DNA of 64,000 nt from Allacma fusca (taxonomy: Eukaryota > Arthropoda > Collembola > Symphypleona > Sminthuridae), in contig OX359249.1 of NCBI GenBank assembly GCA_947179485.1, positions 51,409,402 to 51,473,401 on the forward strand, in the 5' to 3' direction. The notes beneath the pieces are model-generated. The model was not told the origin of the DNA and made no database searches. It saw nothing but the letters and a program-made list of their open reading frames with translations. Shown one piece after another: positions 35,840-48,300 of this stretch. Each line of letters begins with the position of its first letter. Within the stretch, counting starts at the first letter, position 1. A program made the position numbers and the translations under genes.

Positions 35840-37008
35840 TAGTGGTCGGATTGATTCAATTTGAAGCTCAAATTGAATCGAAAATCGGTTTTTCGTTTCA
35901 ATTTGCCCCAAAGCAATTCAATTCGATTCACTTATTGTCACTGAATCGAATTGAACCGTAAATAAAACAATTCAAGCAGCAAATTTCAGCATTTTCCTTT
36001 TGTTACTGCAGTGTCATATGTATATGTATTACTATACATGTTATAAAGGGTATAGACATGTTCAGATTGCTCTGCGCATGACACGGAGGGAGTGTGCATA
36101 AATATCCGCGAATTCCGATACTCGTGCTTAGCCCATTTTTAATTAGCATTGAAACATATAGGACTGCGAAATTAAAACTAAAATATGAGTGTTTTTTTGA
36201 CGTCGTAAATTGTTAAATTCTGTGAAAATAGATCAGAATTGTTGGCTAGTGGAAAAGACGACAAAAATTAATTACGTAACTGTTAGAAAAATGGTCAAAG
36301 GGAGCAATAACAGTACGGGGCATGTTGAACCTGGAAGAGGATCCACTAAAAATAAATCAAAATTACCGTATTACATTCTAGAGGTAAATTAGCATTAAAA
36401 TATATCTTGTACTGAATCTAATAGTAATATGACCTGAGATTCATTGATGTGTATGATTGTGTTAACAATTAAAAATCTTAATCCATTAATTCATGTCCTT
36501 TTCATTGACTGGAAGGCGAAAAAAAATCCAAGAGGTATTATTGCAACGAGGAACAATACATGTTGGCATTTTACACTGATTAGCGTTTATTTACCTTTTA
36601 CCTCATCAAAATCAGTTTTTTTAATTTTATAAACTTGCACTTAGTGGTTTTTCATATGAAAACAAAAATGAGCTAAGCACCAATGTGCTTTGAAGTTCAA
36701 ACTTGAACCGCGCTCCAAAGATTTGGTAACCTCCTCCAAATGAACATGTCTATAGTAAAAGCTACGCTAAAATAACAAACGTTGTGGTATACGTATTATT
36801 TGGACTTTGAATATGCAAAGAAAAAGTACCCGAGCATAGTTGAAGCGGTTTTGATGAATTGTTTGAATTACAATTCACATGACTGATGATATCATTCAGT
36901 TCAGTTCAATACCAATGTGGCTCTGCTCAAATAGAATCGAAATACTACTGAATCGAATTGAATCGAATCGAACATTTCCAATTCTGACTTGAATTGGTCC
37001 GACCACTA
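35840..37008. mobile_element. hAT-like element with ATTCAATTCG arrays
   Basis: Termini TAGTGGTCGGATT and (reverse) TAGTGGTCGGACC match those of the unit at 18640 (CAGTGGTTGGACT), yet the end arrays differ. Here they are TTCAATTTGA/ATTGAATCGAAT words. Flanking 8-mers do not agree (AATCACCG, ACAATAAG), so the insertion is old or rearranged. Confidence 0.7.
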
Positions 37009-37676
37009 ACAATAAGTCATCATCTTTTAACCAACCAGATTTAATCCTAACACTCGGTGAATAGTCCATCAACCATGTCAAACACATACAATGTACTAAC
37101 TAAAAGATGTAGCTGCAATGCAATTCTGGATGATTTGAATGATTTAACTCTTTCGTGTTAAAAAAATGAGTGATGTAATATCACGTATCTATTTTAACAT
37201 TTTCGTAATTTATGGTAGTCAAGTTTGAGTTTTACTTCCACAGTAACAAAATTACCAAAAGGTAGTCTAATTTTTTGTGTATGAAATTGAATCATGTAGG
37301 TGGCTCATTAAACCTCATTTAATCATACTAATTGAATAGTATTATAAAAATAGTATTGTGTACTCGATTGTCAAAAATAATTTATCCTTGCCGCTTGCCT
37401 TTGGCGAGTTACGTGTCGCTATCATGAAAATATTTAAATTATACTGAAATCTGAAAAGAACTACAACCTTTCGTGTCATAAATTACGTAAGATTAGAAGT
37501 AATTGTAACACGCGTCTTTTCATAGCTAATATTTAGTGGTCAATTATAAGAACTTTTGTAAAGAGTTCCAGCAAAATGAATATAAACAAGGACAATTACA
37601 AGGCAAGGCGGGCTCCAGCATTCGCTCAACTAAAATAATTTAACTACCATTTTATAATTACCCTGTAGAGCACTTA
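37009..37676. other. Intergenic stretch, nothing recognised
   Basis: No gene or element border supported. Confidence 0.35.
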
Positions 37677-37678
37677 TA

Positions 37679-37871
37679 CAGTAAAATATCTTTATAACGG
37701 CCGCTTTATAACAGAATTCTCATTATACCGAAGACATTTGTTCATAGCCACCAAATGTAGTTGTATAAGCAATAAGCATATAACGTCCGTTAAAATCATA
37801 TAACGGAATAATGTTTATACAGGACAGAAAACCAAGATCCCTTGCAATTCCGTTATGAACAAATTTTACTG
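37679..37871. mobile_element. Tigger/pogo-like MITE (193 bp)
   Basis: Terminal repeats start CAGTAAAAT at both ends and continue with ATAACGG about 10 bp in. TA flanks both sides (37677-37678, 37872-37873). TAACGG words recur internally. CAGT ends with a TA target are typical of pogo/Tigger elements. Confidence 0.8.
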
Positions 37872-38334
37872 TATACTAAAAAGCATTTAAATATTTAGTT
37901 ATTTTTTAAGACTCCAGGTAGTAAAAGGAGAGGCCTCAATTGAAAAATACAAATGATCCTATTTTGACCAAAGTCTGTGGCAGTATTGCTAACATTAATA
38001 AATGGTATAGTATAAGAGAAAACGTTGGTTTCTGTCACAGATTTGGTGCCAGTCTAAAAGGATTAAAGGTTTAAAGGAACCTTTAAATTTATTTAGACAA
38101 AGAACACCCTTATACGTTTAGACATTGTTAAGTTTAATTTTTTCATGATTTACAAATCATTGCAATTTCCGATTTCCCATTGACCTCGGTGGAAGACTTG
38201 CGAGCTATTAAACATAAAAATAAATTAAATATGAAACGTAATAATGATAATTAAGACTACTGAAATTTTAGTTTAAGGAGTAATGGTTTTATAATGGATA
38301 TTAAAGGCATACTAAAGGATACAGAAGGTTGTTA

Positions 38335-38756
38335 GGGAGCGTTCACAAATGACGTCATCAAATTAGTGGGTGGGTGCTAACGGGAGATGATGATGTTGAT
38401 GACGCAGTGGTAGGGTGGATTTGACCAAATGATGATGTCATCAACCGACGAATGTTACCAAAGATTTTTTTGCTTAACCGTTAAAAGTTTTGGTAGTTTG
38501 ATTCAATCTGCTTCGACTTGCTTACTTGCCGAAAATGCCCAAAATGCCAGGCATTTTCAAATTAAAACATTTTCAGAGCATTTTTAGGTAGGCAGGCATA
38601 AAACCCAGGGCATTTTCAATTGTGCAACCCTGGTGATGATGACGTCATTACATGGGGTGAGTGCGTCGTTTCATCACATGATGATGTCTGATGACAAGTG
38701 TGTGACTGGGTGCCTAAAAACCAGTATTTTGGATGACGTCATTTGTGAACGCTCCC
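38335..38756. mobile_element. PIF/Harbinger-like MITE (422 bp)
   Basis: Terminal repeats GGGAGCGTTCACAAATGACG, perfect for at least 25 bp through TGACGTCATC, are flanked by TTA on both sides (38332-38334, 38757-38759). Noncoding. It carries a fragment of the AATGCC-array family at about 38512-38632, ending CAACCCTG. Confidence 0.92.
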
Positions 38757-38759
38757 TTA

Positions 38760-41700
38760 TTGTAACAACTTCCATGAAAGATTTGTATAAAGCATAATCT
38801 GTTGACGGCGCCACCTGGCGTAGACGTTGTATATATATAACAGACCCAGCTACAATTTACTTAGGTTTTGTTTTCTCCAAAATCAAAATTCTTCTGACTA
38901 ATTAGGTTGTCGGTCTGTATAAAGTTTTAATTGTCTGGTGACATTGGTTCCGCAGACGTCTGGATGACGAAAAAGAAGACAAGACATTACGTCGGTCAAA
39001 ACAAAAGAAAACTATGTCACTTCGCCCCTAAGAATTGGTTTGCCTTATCGTAGTGTCATTGCCTCCGCAGTTATCATGTTTGCGGACAAGAAACAAGCAG
39101 GCAAGTCGACATCATCACATCCACAACAGGGATGATTCACTTTGCCCCTATGCTATTATGATGCGACAGCAGTTTGTTAACTTCCACTGAAATACGTCAT
39201 GAAATTTCCCCCCTCTAACCCACTCATCATGCATGAGAAACCAACAGTGCATTCAACCAAAGTGTATCACAAAAGGCGGTTGGAAAGTTTGTGTGAAATT
39301 GCGTTACACCAAAGGTGTCCGCCTATCCTACATGAAGGCCAAATTGTAGCCTATTTATATGGTGCAAGGCATTTTTGAAAGAGGCTTATAGGCAAAATAG
39401 GGCGCAGGAATCCACGCTAGAACCTAGTTTACAAAATAGGTTGGTTCGTCCATCGTTGAAATATTTGTAGGCTACTAAAGCATGTCATGTTCATTTAATG
39501 GCATTTAGGACTGATAAAATTAAAATTAAACAACAATCTTCGCTATTTCCAGATTTTCTGTGTTTCGGTGCATATCAGGCGTCAAATGTTCGTGTGGTTT
39601 CGCCATGATTTGAGCTGGAAATCTCATCATTTAGGGTTTTAAATATTCGCTAAATGAGTTACTCAACCACTTTAGTTGAATTTCGAGTTTGAGCACAAAC
39701 CAAATTTAAAACGGGATTTACTATGAGATATGACACTGGAACTTGAGGCTGGGTTTCTAATTATTCGATAATCATAGAATGCATTTAAGTAGTTTCTGGA
39801 TATATAAGATGAGAAATGTAGAAAGGGTGTAAAATAAAATAAATTATTTTGTCTAAAAAATGTAGGCTTATACATAGGCTAGACCCTCCCCATATAGGAC
39901 GGATGTAGGGTAGGCCAATCAATTCGGCCGTTAAAATGTACACATATTTGTAGGCTGGGTCCACATTTTAAATGTATGAAGGGTAGGCTAGGATGAGTAA
40001 TTTGGACACCTTTGCATTACTCACATCCTTACCCTGAACCCTCGTAAGTACCTTTGAAGTATTTACGTACAACAATACGTACTGGTTTTAGTGTGTCATG
40101 TCCAAGTAGTTTTAGTTTGTTGTGAGAGGTTGTGAGTGTAGTCAACGTATTGGTAGCTCGTGAACTGTGCCCATTGTTAAATATTTTTCCGTATTCGCCC
40201 GAAGGTTCTTGCTCTGGATTCAAGTGTATACAAAGCATGTTAATCAGGTAAGGGTTTGGATTGGATTCATGGAGTTTATATATTTATTCTTATTATGCCC
40301 CGAAAGAGTTGGTCTCTGTTTTGGAATTTGTGTGTGTTTGATTTCGAGTAATGAATTAATTGGTACAAGCCTTGAAATGTGTGCACAACTGATGTATGTT
40401 CTGATTTCTTTTATGTGAGCTGTAGTGATTTTTTCGAGTTAGTTAATGGCTTCCACAGAAGTAATTGAATTGAATTTGATTGTTAGTGCACATTTTTTAG
40501 TTGTCTGGAATTTTCCAGTGTGAACTGTGAATTGCTGTACAGGCAGGCATATGTTAAGTGTAACCTTGACGCGTTTTATTATATTTAGTCCATTATTCCA
40601 TTTAAACTCCAAGTTTGAGACTGAGCGTGAAAAAATTGTTAGGGCATAGCTTTAATAATTGATAATTGAATATTTCAGTGAATTATTATTTGTCCCCTTT
40701 CATTTTGGTCTTTAGGCCGATATTATACACTGCCACTTCAATACTGAAAATACCTGATTTGAACAGTAGACTAACTTAACTCACTGAATAACGACTAGAC
40801 CACCGAGATTACCTATTTTGTTCCTTGCAAAATAATCTGTAAAATGAGCTTCTCTTCTCTGGATACTAAAAAATTAATGAGTACAAGCTAAGTAAGAACT
40901 TTTCGATACAAAGTTTTGAGACAACAACGCCATGTTAAGATTAAGTTTTAGTTATCGTAGATAGAGGTATGATGAAATCTATTCATATTTAGACCATGAA
41001 ACATACAGTAATATTATTTTAAGCAGCCCTACGATTTTTACCTTTTAGAAGTTGCAAATCCTATGTATCAAGGTCAGTTTATATGAAATTACTTGTTGTT
41101 GATGTGCTGGCAACAATCTTACGCTCGCTATAAACTTGGAAAACGAGTATTCCAACTTTTTGTAACATGCAAGAATGCAAGCAAAAACGTTTTGCAAAAA
41201 TATGCAATAGGCTATGCAGTTGTGCACGTATTTTATTGTGTTTGATGAGCAAAAATTTAACTGACAGGGACACTAGCATCATCATGAAATTCCCCGTAGA
41301 CGTACTGAAAAGTTCAGTCATGATAGGCAATTTTTTGAATCTCAGAGTTTATTCTACATAATACAGAAAGCCACAAACGTATACATTACTCACACTCGTA
41401 CAAATACTAGCCATTTGTCCTTGATTGAGACCAGTCCTATGTGTTTCATCGTGGAACTAAAAACCTCTCATACAAGGCACCAGTTATCTGCGTATCGATA
41501 AAACCTGATTATTAGTTACAAAGCTGATTTATTTGTAATAGTATTAAATAAAATATACTAAAGAACTTTCTATAGGTGATAGGGATCTTCTCTAGGTTTG
41601 TGTAGGCTGAATGATACCAATTCTTCATTTAAACTCACGCATTCTTTTGAACTTTAGAAGCGCCAGAATAGAGAGCAATGAATTACTACAGAGGAACAAA

Positions 41701-42369
41701 ATCACATTTTTAATGCTTTCGGTGTATTTTTTAAGGAAATAGAAGTTTGTCAACCTTTGCGATGTAACTGGGTCATAGTGGTTTTGTTTCATGGCTTGGG
41801 ACAATATGATATAAATACACTGTAAAGTAACTGTCACGTCTAATTATATTGTGAGTAGTCTGCTAGATAGCTTCATTTAGTTTAAAATTTGAGTTACTTA
41901 AATATTACAAACAGCTTCGAGCAGAAGAAAATCTGGACACCAGTGAACCTTATTGTTAGTTAGTATGCACAACTTGACGAAAGTCTTTTGTAAGGACGTG
42001 GTAAATAACCTCAGGCAGTGAAATCATCAAAGTGCTTCTTTGCCCCCAGGGTCGTGGTACTATTTATAAAACACCGTTTATTTTCAAAGGGAATGTAACA
42101 GCTCTTACTTTCCGTCACGCTTAATTGACTGTGGTAATTTCAGGTGTAGGTAAAATATTACAAAAGATGCACCTTGCTCGTTCTGTACTGACACTGAATG
42201 AAATATTTTGTGTAATTGTGAGAACCACTTATTCAGTACTTGAAATGCAAAAGACAATGCGCGCTTAGGTTGAGTCGTTAAACGCATTTAAAATCATATT
42301 CCTTGTGATCGAGCACATCCGAAGTCTTATTTTTCTAAATAACTAAAATATGTTCTTTCTGGCTTTCAG
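38760..42369 (+). promoter_or_regulatory. Upstream region of the 42370 gene, probable 5' UTR intron
   Basis: No coding exon is supported here. A TATATATAA run lies near 38830 and a weak ~120-bp direct repeat around CCGCAG near 38950-39160. A good donor (AATCAG then GTAAGG) lies near 40248, and an acceptor (GGCTTTCAG) ends at 42369 directly before the ATG. This suggests an untranslated first exon upstream of ~40247 and a ~2.1-kb intron, by inference only. Confidence 0.35.
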
Positions 42370-43224
42370 ATGTCGCCAATAAAAGCAACAAGTTTTTTCA
42401 CCCTTGCGGCAATTTTAGTCGGCACCGTCCTTGGTCAATTGCATTCTTACCAAGACAAATGCGAGGTAGGAAAGACAGCGGACAACCGAGTATTGGATAC
42501 TTGCGACACTCAAAAATTTCTGAAATGCAGTGACAGTCGCTGCCAATGCGCGGATCCTAAGAACCAAATCTGGGAGGCGACTTTAGTGAAAGTGAATTCA
42601 AGAACGAAGAGAGGGAAAGGAGGGAAGAGTAAAGGCGGTTTTGGGAAAGGCGTAGCAACAGGTGCGATTGCCGGAGCAGCTGGAGGTTACCTCGCCGGTA
42701 GGGTTGTATCAGGAGGGGGAGGAGGCGGGGGCGGAAGTTCCTCCAAGAAAGAAAAATATACCAAATATTACAGTTGTTACAGTCGAGTTGGTGGGAGCTG
42801 CATGTTGGAAAATGCGGATCGGGTACTAGTAACTGTGAACAAGCCCGTAGAGCTCCCTGCAGCACCCGTAACAACAAATGTGACTACTGAAAATCCAGCC
42901 CCAGCTTCCACTGATGCTAACACCACAGCAGCAGCTCCAGTCGCAGCGGCTCAAACAAGTCAAATTACTTACGATATCCTAAGTCTAGCCAAGTGTGTGG
43001 AAAATGCAGTCTGTCTACGAGTTGAAGTAAAAATCGTCAACGGAACGGTCGTCTCTGGGGGGAACGGAGATCCGCGTGTTGGAGCTTGTCAATGCAAAAG
43101 AGGCTACAAACCTAACAGTAGAGATGTTTGCGTTGTGGAGAGTGGCGTAGGTAGACAATCAGAGGTCGGATTGTTTTTGACATTTGCATCTGTTATAGTA
43201 ACAGTTGTTTATGCAAACTTTTAA
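42370..43224 (+). CDS. Secreted Cys-rich glycine-zipper protein, function unknown
   Basis: 284-residue single-exon coding region. Residues 1-22 form a signal peptide (hydrophobic FFTLAAILVGTVLG), so the product enters the secretory pathway. Residues 31-60 hold closely spaced cysteines (C31, C45, C53, C58, C60). Residues 81-122 are a basic, Gly-rich stretch with a glycine-zipper core (GAIAGAAGGYLAG) and eight consecutive Gly. C136 and C144 follow, then a Thr/Ala/Pro-rich linker with N-glycosylation sequons at N170, N184 and N224. A second cysteine cluster (C209, C215, C240, C242, C254) comes next. The C-terminal ~20 residues are hydrophobic after a short polar spacer, which would suit a GPI-attachment signal or a membrane anchor. 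The ATG immediately follows a good splice acceptor (GGCTTTCAG). AATAAA at 43374-43379 is the likely polyadenylation signal. I do not recognise the family. Structural or defensive surface roles are possible but not shown. Confidence 0.85.
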   Translation: MSPIKATSFFTLAAILVGTVLGQLHSYQDKCEVGKTADNRVLDTCDTQKFLKCSDSRCQCADPKNQIWEATLVKVNSRTKRGKGGKSKGGFGKGVATGAIAGAAGGYLAGRVVSGGGGGGGGSSSKKEKYTKYYSCYSRVGGSCMLENADRVLVTVNKPVELPAAPVTTNVTTENPAPASTDANTTAAAPVAAAQTSQITYDILSLAKCVENAVCLRVEVKIVNGTVVSGGNGDPRVGACQCKRGYKPNSRDVCVVESGVGRQSEVGLFLTFASVIVTVVYANF

Positions 43225-43693
43225 AATGTATGCCACGCTTTCAATTGTTAGACGAATATTTAATTGGTGGTATTCCATCTATTTTTCAATGACTGTCTTC
43301 CCAAACAATTATTATTATCATTATCATGGCTGGTCCTTATGAGTTTACGTTTAGACATTTATGACAAAGAGCGAATAAAATTATATAACATTATATTATC
43401 TCAGTTTATTATTGTTAAATGTTGATTCACCATTTACTGGCCATAAACAGTGTAATATTCCCTCATTCTACCGTTGTTCACAATTTAGTACACACTGCAG
43501 AGGTCGTCACAGCTAATAATTCTAATTCGGGTACATCTACCGTATCAGTAGCCCCTTCAAAAGCGCCACAAGTCAGTCTAAGATATCCGTCCCCAACGAT
43601 GAAAGGTAAACTTAAGGCCGAGGGAAAGGTTGGCATTTTGGGGGAGGGATCAGGGGGAAGGAAGACCAAATTTATTTTGTGGCATCCAACCGC

Positions 43694-43792
43694 AAGTGGA
43701 AAACTCATTCTACTGTTTCTGTCCCCAAGTGGAAAACTCATTCTACTGTTTCTGTCCCCAAGTGGAAAACTCATTCTACGGTATCCGCCCCT
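43694..43792 (+). repeat. Three tandem copies of a 33-bp unit
   Basis: Perfect or near-perfect copies of a unit starting AAGTGGAAAACTCATTCTAC at 43694, 43727 and 43760. Because 33 is a multiple of three, several frames stay open through it on both strands. I do not call a gene on that basis. Confidence 0.9.
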
Positions 43793-44886
43793 GCACTGTT
43801 CAAAATGACCACAACGAAACAGACCATTCAATGGCAGTTGTAATAGAACTAAAAATAGGAGAGAAACGGGAGAAATTATATATCCGGGGTAACGAATTTA
43901 ATCTACGGAAGGCAGATAAGAAAAGTAGTGAATAGAAAGAATTTTTATAAGGAACAAGGGAAACGAATGTCAATGAAAGGTTCAGAGACCAGCGAGATAC
44001 GCGTTTTACTGATTTGCCTAATAATTGTAAGTGGCCGAATATATTAGACAACATAACTTGTACACCCAGTAGTGTAGTCTTAACATATTTTTATCATAAT
44101 CCTCAGTCCAAAATTCAGTTGGTGGGCCTCCAGTTTTTTACAAATTCTTATTCATAAAATAGACTAAACATGTTTGATGTCTGGGTAGGATTTAGAGGTG
44201 GACCGGATACTCTTCCTTGTGTTTCATCAGCTCCTCCATGTACTCATGTTTTGTATGGCTACATGTTTTACCGCTTTTTATATACACATTTTGGAGGACT
44301 AACCACGTTAATCCATGAAAATATTGATGTAACGAATGACCATGTAGTGCATATTTGCATATAACAGATTCTTTAACGTTTATGAGTATTCTGTATTTCC
44401 GGCAAATTTTGAACAACAGTCCAGAAATAATACAATATGTATCTACCACTGACTAAAATGTGAGCATGGTTGAGATAAATAACCAGGCTGACGAAAGGTT
44501 TACCATCTAAGGTATGGTCTCATCCCCCGTTGTGAACGTTTGCTTTTCAAATAATAGTATTTTATAGAAATATTATCATATTAAAGATTAAGGTCTTTGA
44601 ACTACTAACCTTCACGAGCATTTAAGGCAACATTGAAATGATGTTAGGATTTGTTCGAAGGTTCTAAAATATTCTAATTGGATGTTGCTAAGGCAATTAG
44701 AAAAGAAGAGAAAGTGTATAAACCTCCACTTCAGGCTTGTTCGTTATAAATTCGCATGAAAGTAATAGTCTGGTTTCATTGTTTTAATATCTAGAATCTA
44801 GATTCTGGAGTTGTCTTCAGGGAAGCCCGAAAAACACTGGAAAAAAGTTTACTAAGTTGCATTCACTACGGGTAACCGAACGACTA
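43793..44886. other. Intergenic stretch, nothing recognised
   Basis: Short frames only; no gene or element border supported. Confidence 0.35.
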
Positions 44887-45317
44887 TCCAAAACCAATGC
44901 TCTCAATTTTACTCACTACTCGAATTTTTCATAAAGTGAGTAAGTGAGTATTGTACTTACTCGTACTCACTTCCGCGAGTATGAGTAAGTAATGAGTAAG
45001 TAATTTAAAGAAGGCATAATCTTCAAGTAAGTAATGAGTAAGTACGAATACTCAATCCTTAATTTTAAGTGAGTAATAAGTAAGTATGGCGAACTTCAAA
45101 GCATCAAAAGTAAGTATTGAGTAAGTAAACACTTCTGTACTTGAGTAGCTACCATAGAAAAAATTTTCTCCGACAATATCAATGACATATATGACTTATG
45201 GAGGCAAATACCACAGGAAAACAATGCCTTTACATTACATGCGTCGATGCAACTCGTTGAACTTGAATCGTTGACTACACTACCAAAGATTTGAGTGATG
45301 GAAATTCTAGCAAAAAG

Positions 45318-45325
45318 TATATAAA
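45318..45325 (+). promoter_or_regulatory. TATA box of the hAT transposase gene
   Basis: TATATAAA lies 34 bp before the transposase ATG, which leaves a very short 5' UTR if used in the normal way. It is deleted from the derivative at 52968. Confidence 0.7.
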
Positions 45326-45358
45326 GATCCTACTTTAATAATTGTATTCAACGTAAAC

Positions 45359-48300
45359 ATGAACAGTGAAGTAACTAATTCCCGGTCTGCAGAAGCTGAC
45401 AGTGATATTACGGTGGAAGAAATATATAGGGAGGAAAGTGTTTCAGCTGAAGATGTTTCGAGTAAAAACCTAGTCGTTAATTTGCAAGCAAAACCCTCAT
45501 TTCTTCCTGTAGCGCCTGTATTCACAAGGAAACGTAAATCAGGTCACATTAAAAATACCTCAGTAGTTCCAGAACCTGTTCCACCAAGTGTTACGAATGT
45601 TCACCAACTTGAGTTGCCTACGTTTTCGGATCTCACCCAACGCAAGAAGAGAAAATGTGAAACCGGTGAGGCGCTTATTTAATATAAATGTTTACAGTTG
45701 CCCGTATAATATTTAAAAATGAACTATTCTACATTAAAATCATTCATTCAATTTCAGACGCCTCTTCAAAACTAGTAAAGATCCAAGGCGGATCGTTTCA
45801 AGAACACGCGGATTCCAAAACCATAGTTGGCGAAGTTCAGGCTTTCAATGTACCTTTGGGACCGCAACTGTTGAGTATATTTAGATATTGCTTTCATGAG
45901 GTTACGGAATCATCGCCAGGATCTGGGGTGTTTGTTCCAAATCACAAGTTCAGATCAAAAAAATCGAAAGTCAGCAGAAGAATGGTTTTCCAGGGAAACG
46001 AACGTGTATTAAATGGGGTACCAGAAATTCGATCAGATCCAATCTTATTCGACATGCCGAGGTAATTATTAGGTTATAGTTTCATTTCTGGTGAATGTCC
46101 AGGAAAAATACTTGGTGTAATTTATATACGCTCTGGTCGGGAATACATCTGATGTTGTGTTTTAGAAAGGTTACTTTTGTCAATTACAATACAAAGTTTT
46201 ATTGTTAATTTTATATTCAATTAATTGTAAAGCACTACATTAAATATCTAATATGTGCTTTAATTATTTAGTCTGCACACTCCACCCATTGGAATTCGTT
46301 GCAATCGAAGAGTGAAAAACAACTTGTACTAACTTCTGAGTCGTTTTTGAAATCCCAGAAGGATAAATACGATGCTAAGCATCCCGCTCAGTTGCAGTTT
46401 GATAAAGATGTTGTCAATTTTATTGCCATGGACTCCGTTCCTTTTACAATAGTCACTGGAGATGGATTCCGACAGCTCGTTAACAACAGAGACAAACGAA
46501 TCACAATTCGATGTGCCAATACATATGCAAATAAGCTTGAGAACACAAATAATACCAAGGTTAGTCTGGAAAAGAATAATCGATGAAGAAACATTCGCTA
46601 AATAATGACCATCACAATCTATAATATTTTAGATTCTACCCAAGCTAGAGGCATTTGTAAATTCATTTATTTCCGGAACTTTAATACTGGATATATGGTC
46701 TTCAAAGAGAAAAGATTCAGTTTTGGGCGTAAAATTTCGAGCAATTGATGACAACTTTCAGCCCCAAACACGAACCATTGGAATAATTGAGTTTAACAAA
46801 CAACACACAGGGGAGGCAATACGTAGTGAGTTCAACCAGCTCCTGGAAAGGTTCTCATTGCACGAAAAGGTATGACAAACAATTCAACTATAATACATAT
46901 AATGACGATTATGTATATATTATTTGTTCACGTGTAGGTTTCACACGTTTGCGTTGATTCTGGAGCTAATATGCTGAAGGCGTTCTGCCCATCACTGTTT
47001 AAACTCCCTCTACAGCCGGATATTGTCATTGATATTCAGGATGAGAAGATACTGGAAGCATTGCAAGAATTTGAAGAACTTGATGAAGTCAAATCCCGAA
47101 GGTCTTTACAAATTACGCCCAATGACTTTGACGACCTCGAAAGCGTCATTGATGAGGATGAAGAAATGTTTTTAAATAAATTGGCAACACTACTGCAACC
47201 AAATGCCGTTAGAGTAACCTGTAACGCACATCGCCTGCAGAATGCCATCAATTATACTCTAAAACATGATGCCGAATTAAAGGATTTTTGCGAGTATATT
47301 TCATCAGTTAATGGTTTCTTTTGTAACCGACATCAATTTGCGAATCAATTGAAGGAACAAGCTGGACGAAAAACTACTAGGCAGAACGCTACTCGTTGGA
47401 ATTCTTTCTACGATTCATGTGTAATTCTTAATCAGGTAGAAAATAATTAACCTACTCATTAACTTCATTACAGAGTATGTTTACTTTAAATGTGGCCGAA
47501 CTTTCGCCGGAAATTAGGAAAGGATTTTTGCGCAATCGTACGTTCGGATTATTTTTAATTGATGTGCCTAGTTTTGTTCTCTTTAACTTGTCCCAAAAAC
47601 CAGCAACGTTGTTACCTGTATCTACGGGATTTACGAAGTTACAAATCAGTATTAAAAGTATCAAAAAAGTTGAGAATATGTTTAGTGTTCTGGACACGGA
47701 AAGTATTTATGAGTTAGTATAGTATAAAATCGAAGGTCACGAAAGACCACGGGCGAAATACAAACTACTTTTCTTCCGGGTAACTTTGGAAACAAACAAA
47801 ATGAGGCAACCGTTGATGTATCTGTGATCAAATTGCCGATGGAAAGATTGTACATAATTTGATGAGGATCAGAAAATAAAATCCTACATAAATATTGAAT
47901 TAGATCCGTTGTATTCTCAATAGAGAAATCGGAATAAAAATTTCCGGAAGTATTCCGAGATGTCCTGCACTGGTATTCGGTCCCAAACTTTTCTCTCAAT
48001 TTATCTCTTCGAAATTTGAGATTAAATACGGTCACGTTTAGAGTAAACATCAACAGTATTCGTTTTTAACGAAATTCCTTTGTGAAATTTTGGTGGCATG
48101 ATCGCATCGTAATAATATTTTTAAACACTTAGGAATCTGTGTTTCATTCAGCGAAGGGGATTCTCAAGTCTGCTCTCAGTAGCAACGTAGGTCCTCGTGG
48201 AGGTGTAAAGAACAAGCACATTCCACGCAAACTAAAATCCGAGGACAAGGAAATGCTAGAAGAATTAGTAACATTTCTGGCCCCATTCGCTACAACTACG

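Noticed and set aside
43419-43935. Open frames through the 33-bp tandem repeat
   Set aside because: A 33-bp unit keeps three frames open on each strand; the predicted proteins are low in complexity and resemble nothing I know.
47477-48053. Two facing genes starting MFTLNV
   Set aside because: Both starts lie in the terminal inverted repeats of one insertion; the shared peptide is a symmetry effect.
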